Below, piece by piece: positions 1 to 4,115 of a stretch of DNA of 13,169 bases. The first letter of the stretch is position 1. Each line of letters opens with the position of its first letter. The notes beneath the pieces are model-generated. The model ran no database searches and was not told the DNA's origin. It was given only the letters and a program-made list of their open reading frames with translations. The stretch is from positions 1 to 13,169 of the forward strand of contig CAYUIS010000150.1 of the NCBI GenBank assembly GCA_964444825.1, read 5' to 3'. Source of the DNA: CAYUIS01 sp964444825 (GTDB lineage Bacteria; Chloroflexota; Anaerolineae; B4-G1). Made by a program: the position numbers and the translations under genes.

Positions 1-181
1 AGGGCGATCACATTTGGCCGGCCAAAGCTCTGAGCCCCGTCCTCGGGGCGGTTTGCGCGATGAGAATCCGCTGTTGTAGCCCCGATTTCGTCAAGGCCGT
101 CCTCGAGGACGAGGACCCTGTCCTTGACCGGACAGGACAAGGGCTGGGAGCGCTAAATGCGATAGCCCTCCCCTTCGCGCA
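1..181. other. Intergenic region rich in inverted repeats
   Basis: I see no coding region here. Several inverted repeats are visible: a 14-bp perfect palindrome TTTGGCCGGCCAAA (13-26); a 6-bp GC stem GCCCCG/CGGGGC (34-39 with 44-49); a longer two-part hairpin in which GTCAAGG (90-96) pairs with CCTTGAC (122-128) around GTCCTCG (99-105) pairing with CGAGGAC (110-116); and an alternative stem CCTGTCC/GGACAGG (117-123 with 130-136). No T-tract follows any of them on either strand, so an intrinsic terminator is not supported. The position downstream of the minus-strand gene ending at 182 would still suit a transcript-end structure. Confidence 0.45.
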
Positions 182-451
182 CTATGCGCGTCCCTTCCCA
201 CCGGGGGAGGGGAACCTGACTCTCACCAACGCGTAGATGGCGATGCCGATCCACACCACGTTCACCCCTACCGATGGGTAAGCCCCATAGTAGAACGAAT
301 TGACGATCAAGAACGCGGCCCCGAGCAGGTTCAGCACCTGATAGGGCGCCGAGTCGCCCTCGATCCTCTTGGTCGAGACGAGCACATAGGCAAGGAGAAG
401 CCCCGCGACACCGACCCATCCCATCACGTCGATCAGGAGATTGGACGCCAT
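182..451 (-). CDS. CBU_0592-like small membrane protein, 89 aa
   Basis: This is a small integral membrane protein of unknown function. Three hydrophobic helices are visible, at about residues 7-25, 36-55 and 60-77, with the pattern I associate with CBU_0592-like proteins: GWVG near the start, a polar STKRIEGDS loop, then YQVLNLLGAAFLIVNS and a GAYPSVGVNVVW segment. The reading frame stays open upstream, but ATG at 451 is chosen because GAGGAGGGG lies just before it and the first helix starts right after; the upstream extension is proline- and arginine-rich antisense-like sequence. The gene starts 10 bp after the stop of the DUF427 gene and is probably co-transcribed with it. The family recognition is from memory of the motif pattern; no biochemical role can be read from it. 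Confidence 0.82.
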   Translation of the reverse strand: MASNLLIDVMGWVGVAGLLLAYVLVSTKRIEGDSAPYQVLNLLGAAFLIVNSFYYGAYPSVGVNVVWIGIAIYALVRVRFPSPGGKGRA

Positions 452-461
452 ATACCCCTCC

Positions 462-731
462 TCACCAGCCCTCGGTACCGGGCTCGCCCTTGAAGAGCGA
501 GTAGTAGGTGGGTGGGCTGGCCGTCTCCAGCACACGATACGCCCAGGTGGTCTCGGCGATAACGGCGCCGCCAAACTCGACCCGCACGTGCCGCTCCACG
601 CGCTCCACCCGTGGTGGCCGCGGATAGTCCCACACCGACTCCTGCCCTTCGGGCTGAGCCTCAGGACGAAGTCCCGGTCCCGGCGCCACGATCTCGTTCG
701 GTCGCGGACGCCTGTATTGCAGCCTACCCAC
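462..731 (-). CDS. DUF427 family protein, internally deleted, 89 aa
   Basis: The product belongs to the DUF427 family, whose function is not established. It carries the N-terminal signature ESVWDYPRPPRVE and then VRVEFGGAVIAETTWAYRVLETASPPTYY (residues ~31-77). Full-length relatives are roughly 160 residues or more and continue after PPTYY with a second half, ending near FKGxPGTxGW. Here PPTYY is followed directly by SLFKGEPGTEGW and the stop, so the middle (roughly 80-90 residues) appears to have been removed in frame. A second oddity is residues ~21-29 (LRPEAQPEG), which interrupt the usual PGPG-QESVWDYP junction and coincide with a 27-bp repeat (645-671). The GTG start at 731 follows AGGGGAG and overlaps the upstream gene's stop by 8 bp, so translation is probably coupled. 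The product may be non-functional. Confidence 0.75.
   Translation of the reverse strand: MGRLQYRRPRPNEIVAPGPGLRPEAQPEGQESVWDYPRPPRVERVERHVRVEFGGAVIAETTWAYRVLETASPPTYYSLFKGEPGTEGW
645..671. repeat. 27-bp REP-like repeat inserted in the DUF427 gene
   Basis: A 27-bp segment beginning CCCTTCGGG and ending GGACGAAG has complementary ends (CTTCG/CGAAG) and resembles the short dispersed repeat often seen in bacterial drafts, which pairs CCTTCG with CGAAGG around GAGCCT. It is exactly nine codons long and sits between the GPG and QESVWDYP motifs that are adjacent in relatives, so it looks like a frame-preserving insertion. Confidence 0.5.
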
Positions 732-1110
732 TCCGCAACTCCCCTCGACCAGGCTCGGGGCAGGCCCTCCTATACACCCAGTTGAGCAAAAAGAGGACGC
801 CGATCAGGAACAGCGGGCCGGACATCGCCAAGTAGGCCGTCCAGGGAACGCGCCCCCGCGTCATCAGGATATACCACACCCCCAGGACGCCGAACAGAAT
901 CGCCCCCACCCACTCCCATCGCCAGGCGATGGCGAGCAGGATCAGGATGACATACGTGGGGACCAGGTGGATCAGCAGGGCCAGGATCGTCTCCCAGAAG
1001 CCATAACCCTCGCCGAACACGTCGAGGGCGAACAGGCTGACAAAACCTGCGAACAGGATACACAGGACCCGGGGTGTCCAGAACAGCAATCGTTTCGACC
1101 GTGTGCTCAC
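724..1110 (-). CDS. Four-helix hypothetical membrane protein, 128 aa
   Basis: This is a small integral membrane protein of unknown role. About four hydrophobic helices are visible (residues ~10-30, 40-62, 66-84 and 93-112). Recognisable features are FWTPRVLCILF, LFALDVFGEGYGFWET and IAWRWEWVGAILF, a pattern I have seen in a widespread small hypothetical membrane family (possibly DUF7670, not certain). Two GTG codons compete for the start. The second, at 1110, is preferred because GGAGG lies 8 nt before it, whereas the first (1119) directly abuts that motif. The tail after LLNWVYRR (ACPEPGRGELRSG) looks repeat-derived. The stop overlaps the DUF427 start by 8 bp, making this the first gene of a three-gene cluster. 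A TATAGT box at 1167-1172 could be its -10 element, but no convincing -35 accompanies it. Confidence 0.75.
   Translation of the reverse strand: MSTRSKRLLFWTPRVLCILFAGFVSLFALDVFGEGYGFWETILALLIHLVPTYVILILLAIAWRWEWVGAILFGVLGVWYILMTRGRVPWTAYLAMSGPLFLIGVLFLLNWVYRRACPEPGRGELRSG
739..764. repeat. Possible related repeat at the end of the membrane-protein gene
   Basis: The segment CTCCCCTCGACCAGG followed by CTCGGGGCAGG encodes, on the minus strand, the tail ACPEPGRGE of the preceding gene. That peptide is close to ACPEPVEG, the usual translation of the common GAGCCTGTCGAAGGG-type dispersed repeat, with one extra base. It may have replaced the natural C-terminus. The relation to the 645-671 repeat is plausible but loose. 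Confidence 0.35.
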
Positions 1111-1245
1111 GAGACTCACCTCCGCGCGGTTTCTCCACTCGGCTCGAGCACAGCCGCATGCTGGATACTATACCACAGCCCACCACAAATGAGTAGGCAA
1201 AGGCTTCTCAGCACCAACGGCAGATACGGATCGCTGGCAGGCCAG

Positions 1246-1288
1246 AACCCAGCCAGAGCCGTTCGGCTGTCAGGCCAGAGCCTGGGTT
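1246..1288. other. Inverted repeat downstream of the first SDR gene
   Basis: AACCCAG (1246-1252) pairs with CTGGGTT (1282-1288) around an inner AGCCG/CGGCT stem (1257-1268). It lies 8 bp past the stop of the minus-strand SDR gene, where a transcript end is expected. There is no T-run, so a terminator role is only a guess. Confidence 0.3.
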
Positions 1289-1295
1289 CCCCGTG

Positions 1296-2084
1296 CTACT
1301 CGAACAGCGTGCGCTTGGCGAAAGGAGCAGTGAGGAAACGCATCATCAGCTTGGTGCGGCTCAACCAGTTGAAGCGCACCCCGGTGCGCTCGTTATCCAG
1401 CACCCGGCGGGCCAACCAGGGCGCTACCGTCTCCACACGATCGGCCAGGATGTTAAAGATACGCTTGACCCGCTCCCAGTCCTCCGGCCGGTCCCCGTAT
1501 TGGCGGGTCACCAGCTCGGTCATCACCATCCCGGGCCGCAGGGCGCCGACCAGGATGGGCGTGTCTTTCGTCTCCTCGACGAGGGCGTCGGTGAGATAGC
1601 GCAGACCGCTCTTGGTGGTTCCATAGAGCGTGAGCCCCGGCACCCGGCGGCCATCGCTGCCCAGGCCCTCCATATTGTAGAGGCTACCGCTGCCCTGGGC
1701 CAGCATCCCCTTGAGCGCCACCCTGGCCCCGTACATCGCGCCCACCAGGTTGGTGCCGATCACCGCCTCGATCAGCTCGGGCGGGTACTCCCAGACCGGC
1801 ATCTGAAAGTTGCTGATGCCGGCGTTATTGATCCACACGTCGATCCGTCCAAAGCAAGCGCTGGCGGCGTCCCACAAACCCTGCACCTGATCAAAGTGGG
1901 TCACGTCGCAGGGGTGGCCAAAGACATTCTCGGGCGGATGCTTGGCAGATAGCGCGACGACCGCCCCTTCGACGGCGGCAGCGGTGCGGCCGCTGACGGT
2001 GACGGCGCAGCCCAGGTCGAGGAAGGCATCGGCCAGGCCGTAGCCGATGCCACGGGTGCTGCCGGTGATGACGATGGTTTTCAT
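1296..2084 (-). CDS. SDR oxidoreductase, chlorophyll b reductase (NOL/NYC1)-like branch, 262 aa
   Basis: This is an NAD(P)-dependent short-chain dehydrogenase/reductase, probably cytosolic. The Rossmann motif TGSTRGIG is at residues 7-14, NNAG at 86-89, and the catalytic YxxxK at Y154/K158. The segment NMEGLGSDG (137-145) followed by LYGTTKSGLRYL and RPGMVMTEL resembles plant NOL/NYC1 chlorophyll(ide) b reductases (NMDGAGS, YGSTK, SPGMVLTEL). A serine, S143, sits 11 rather than the classical 13 residues before the tyrosine. No other pigment gene is present, so the substrate cannot be named. ATG 2084 is supported by AAGGA 8 nt upstream; the frame runs further upstream through the N gap, but that extension is not real coding. 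It is transcribed away from the second SDR gene and probably shares its control region. Confidence 0.92.
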   Translation of the reverse strand: MKTIVITGSTRGIGYGLADAFLDLGCAVTVSGRTAAAVEGAVVALSAKHPPENVFGHPCDVTHFDQVQGLWDAASACFGRIDVWINNAGISNFQMPVWEYPPELIEAVIGTNLVGAMYGARVALKGMLAQGSGSLYNMEGLGSDGRRVPGLTLYGTTKSGLRYLTDALVEETKDTPILVGALRPGMVMTELVTRQYGDRPEDWERVKRIFNILADRVETVAPWLARRVLDNERTGVRFNWLSRTKLMMRFLTAPFAKRTLFE

Positions 2085-2119
2085 AAAGATGGTCCTTTCG
2101 GGAGGAGGATACCGGCACA

Positions 2120-2147
2120 AGTATACCACCTCGTCCCCACCGGGCAA
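2120..2147 (-). promoter_or_regulatory. Candidate sigma70-type promoter for the minus-strand SDR
   Basis: On the minus strand TTGCCC (2147-2142), a 16-nt spacer and TATACT (2125-2120) lie 35 nt before the ATG at 2084. The geometry mirrors the plus-strand promoter on the other side of the twin palindromes. Confidence 0.5.
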
Positions 2148-2162
2148 GCGCCCCCCGCTCTC

Positions 2163-2195
2163 GGTGCGACGCACCTGCTTTTGGTGCGTTGCACC
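2163..2195. promoter_or_regulatory. Twin palindromic operator between divergent SDR genes
   Basis: Two palindromes with the same arms are arranged in tandem: GGTGCGACGCACC (2163-2175) and GGTGCGTTGCACC (2183-2195). Their centres are 20 bp apart, about two helical turns, so two dimers could bind one face of the DNA. They sit upstream of both candidate -35 boxes, which suits an activator or a shared divergent regulator. No regulator gene lies next to them in this window, so the binding protein is unknown. Confidence 0.55.
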
Positions 2196-2207
2196 TGGCC
2201 CTCGCGT

Positions 2208-2262
2208 GCTGAGCGCTTGCGCGGCGCGAGAAGCCGAGTATACTAACCTGCACGTATCCATT
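2208..2262. repeat. 55-bp repeat, left edge of the scaffold gap
   Basis: This 55-bp sequence, starting GCTGAGCGCTTGC and ending CACGTATCCATT, is identical base for base to 2363-2417 on the other side of the N run. It contains the plus-strand promoter boxes. Exact identity ending at both gap edges suggests one genomic copy represented twice. Confidence 0.9.
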
Positions 2263-2362
2263 NNNNNNNNNNNNNNNNNNNNNNNNNNNNNNNNNNNNNN
2301 NNNNNNNNNNNNNNNNNNNNNNNNNNNNNNNNNNNNNNNNNNNNNNNNNNNNNNNNNNNNNN
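2263..2362. other. Scaffold gap of exactly 100 N
   Basis: One hundred unresolved bases. The round number is a conventional placeholder rather than a measured size. Because both flanks are the same 55 bp, the gap is probably spurious. Confidence 0.97.
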
Positions 2363-2417
2363 GCTGAGCGCTTGCGCGGCGCGAGAAGCCGAGTATACTA
2401 ACCTGCACGTATCCATT
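2363..2417. repeat. 55-bp repeat, right edge of the scaffold gap
   Basis: This is the second copy of the 55-bp sequence at 2208-2262, starting at the first base after the Ns. Confidence 0.9.
2372..2399 (+). promoter_or_regulatory. Candidate promoter for the plus-strand SDR
   Basis: TTGCGC (2372-2377), a 16-nt spacer and TATACT (2394-2399) lie 38 nt before the ATG at 2438. The same boxes occur at 2217-2244 in the duplicated left edge of the gap. The -35 is weak (three of six consensus bases); the -10 is good. Confidence 0.45.
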
Positions 2418-2437
2418 TGCGTGGAGGGAGGAGACAG

Positions 2438-3214
2438 ATGAACGGGAAACCACTTGAAGGGCGTGGGGCGTTGGTGACCGGGTGCAGCCGGCGGATCGGC
2501 ATCGGATTTGCCATCGCGACCCGGCTGGCCGAGCTGGGGGCGGATCTGTGCGTGCACTCCTACGCACCCTACGACGCGGGCCAGCCCTGGGGGAGCGATC
2601 CAGATGGGGTGGCGGCGCTGTTGGAGGACCTGCGGGCGCACGGCGGTAAGGTGACGCACGTCGAGGCGGATTTCCTGGACCCCGCAGCCCCGGCGCGGGT
2701 GATGGAGACGGCAGTCGAGGCCCTCGGGCACGTCGATATCCTGGTGGCCAACCACACCTATAGCACGATGGGCGCGCTGGAGGAGGTGACGGCGGCCGAG
2801 ATCGACAGACACCTGCACGTCAACGTGCGCGCCACGTTGCTGTTGGTGCGCGAGTTTGCGGCCCAACACGATGACCGGCCCGGGGGGAGGATCATATTCT
2901 TGACCTCGGGCCAGCACCTGGGGCCGATGCCGGGGGAGCTGGCCTACATCGCGTCCAAGGGAGCGCTGCACCCGCTGACGCGCAGCCTGTCGGCCTACCT
3001 GGCCGGCCGGTCGATCACGGTGAACACGGTCAACCCGGGCGCGACCGACACGGGGTATGCCTCGCCGGAGCTATACGAGGAGGTGCTGGCGCTGGAGCCG
3101 CAGGGCCGGTGGAGCAGACCGGACGACGCGGCGCGGCTGATCGGCTGGCTGTGCACCGACGAGGCGCGCTGGATCACGGGACAGGTGATCAACTCGACGG
3201 GGGGCGGGCCCTAG
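2438..3214 (+). CDS. SDR oxidoreductase, 3-oxoacyl-ACP reductase-like, 258 aa
   Basis: This is a short-chain dehydrogenase/reductase using NAD(P)H. The nucleotide-binding motif is the expanded form TGCSRRIGIG (residues 14-23), typical of a branch often annotated as 3-oxoacyl-ACP reductase. ANHTYS (104-109) replaces the usual NNAG. The catalytic set is intact: S157 in LTSGQ, Y170 and K174 in YIASK. VNPGATDTG (198-206) and the C-terminal WITGQVINSTGG are also standard for the family. ATG 2438 is chosen because GGAGGGAGGAG lies 5-15 nt before it; a longer frame reaches back into the duplicated promoter sequence and is not credible. Substrate is unknown. The stop codon overlaps the first two bases of a 33-bp inverted repeat that separates this gene from the convergent tatD-like gene. 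Confidence 0.92.
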   Translation: MNGKPLEGRGALVTGCSRRIGIGFAIATRLAELGADLCVHSYAPYDAGQPWGSDPDGVAALLEDLRAHGGKVTHVEADFLDPAAPARVMETAVEALGHVDILVANHTYSTMGALEEVTAAEIDRHLHVNVRATLLLVREFAAQHDDRPGGRIIFLTSGQHLGPMPGELAYIASKGALHPLTRSLSAYLAGRSITVNTVNPGATDTGYASPELYEEVLALEPQGRWSRPDDAARLIGWLCTDEARWITGQVINSTGGGP

Positions 3215-3245
3215 ATTGGTCCAATCTAAAAGATTGGACCAATCT
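3213..3245. repeat. 33-bp REPIN-like inverted repeat, copy 1
   Basis: AGATTGGTCCAATCT, spacer AAA, then AGATTGGACCAATCT, the exact reverse complement of the first arm. It lies between two convergent genes, overlapping one stop codon and ending 3 bp before the other, so it could fold at the end of both transcripts. Unlike the TGG-spacer copies, the AAA spacer creates TAA stops in one frame on each strand. Confidence 0.92.
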
Positions 3246-3248
3246 CAA

Positions 3249-4067
3249 TCAGACGATTCTCTCCCCCCAGATCAGTTGTTCTCCCAGAACTCGAGCGTTC
3301 GTATCGACCAACCACGGATCGTCTTGAATGAGATCTATCAGGTTTGACTGGACGGTCTGCGTGATGACCTCAACCGTGGTCTTTCTCAGCTCTCCCAACG
3401 CCTGAACGACATCCCTGACCAGTATCGGCATCCCAGGTCCGCCTATGAACCCTTTCGGCCCGCCAGGATTGTCCGTCTCTGTCAAAAGCTGCCGCGATGG
3501 TATCTCCTGTGCAATGGCCTGTATGTGCTCGGAGTACAGTACCTCGACCCCGACCGTAAAGGTCACGCCCCTGGCCACCAGCTCGCGAAAGATGTCCATA
3601 GGCCCTGAATACCAGTGCACGATGGCCCGTGGAATGTCGTAGCGGTCGAGCGACTCCAAGACCGCTTCCTCCGCTCCCTTGGTGTGGAGGGTGACGATCT
3701 TCCCTTGCTCGCTGGCCGCAGCAAGAAAGAACTCGAACACCTTCCTCTGATCTGGATACTCGGAACCGTCTTTTACAAAAAAGAAGTCAAGCCCGATCTC
3801 GCCGATCATCGGGCTTTGCTCGACGGCCTCGCTCAGATCATTTAGGCGATGCGCATACTGGGGAGCGTTCCAAGGATGTACGCCAAAGGTCGGCAACACC
3901 AGATCGCACATCTCCCCTATTTCCAGGTTTCGCCTGTATGCCGGAAAGTCCATCGAATTGCTGATGGTAAAGATCCTGTGTTGAACGATCTCTTCCAGGG
4001 CAGATTCCAACAGTCCTTCACCCAGGAGATCATACCTGTCCAGGTGCGAATGAGCATCAATCAGCAC
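3249..4067 (-). CDS. TatD-family metal-dependent hydrolase, 272 aa
   Basis: The product is a TatD-like member of the amidohydrolase superfamily, a TIM-barrel metal-dependent phosphodiesterase/deoxyribonuclease fold that acts in the cytoplasm. Metal ligands are all visible: HxH in DAHSHLD (H6, H8), GVHPW (62-66), the bridging glutamate E90 in GEIGLDF, H128 in LHTKG, H151 in VHWYSG and D199 in TETDNP. Length matches the family. The start is GTG at 4067 with GGGAG 6 nt upstream. It lies 48 bp after the large secreted repeat protein on the same strand and may share its transcript, although no functional link is obvious. The 3' end converges on the SDR gene across a 33-bp inverted repeat. The exact substrate (DNA end processing or otherwise) cannot be read from sequence. 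Confidence 0.93.
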   Translation of the reverse strand: MLIDAHSHLDRYDLLGEGLLESALEEIVQHRIFTISNSMDFPAYRRNLEIGEMCDLVLPTFGVHPWNAPQYAHRLNDLSEAVEQSPMIGEIGLDFFFVKDGSEYPDQRKVFEFFLAAASEQGKIVTLHTKGAEEAVLESLDRYDIPRAIVHWYSGPMDIFRELVARGVTFTVGVEVLYSEHIQAIAQEIPSRQLLTETDNPGGPKGFIGGPGMPILVRDVVQALGELRKTTVEVITQTVQSNLIDLIQDDPWLVDTNARVLGEQLIWGERIV

Positions 4068-4115
4068 TTTCCTCTCCCTAATCTCAGCTTTCGCCGAAAG
4101 GCCATTCCGACCAGA

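Noticed and set aside
967..1952. Plus-strand open frames across 967-1952
   Set aside because: They are antisense shadows of the membrane protein and SDR genes, and span both genes and the intergenic region.
1296..2567. N-terminal extension of the minus-strand SDR through the N gap
   Set aside because: It translates unknown bases and promoter sequence; ATG 2084 with its ribosome site matches the family start.
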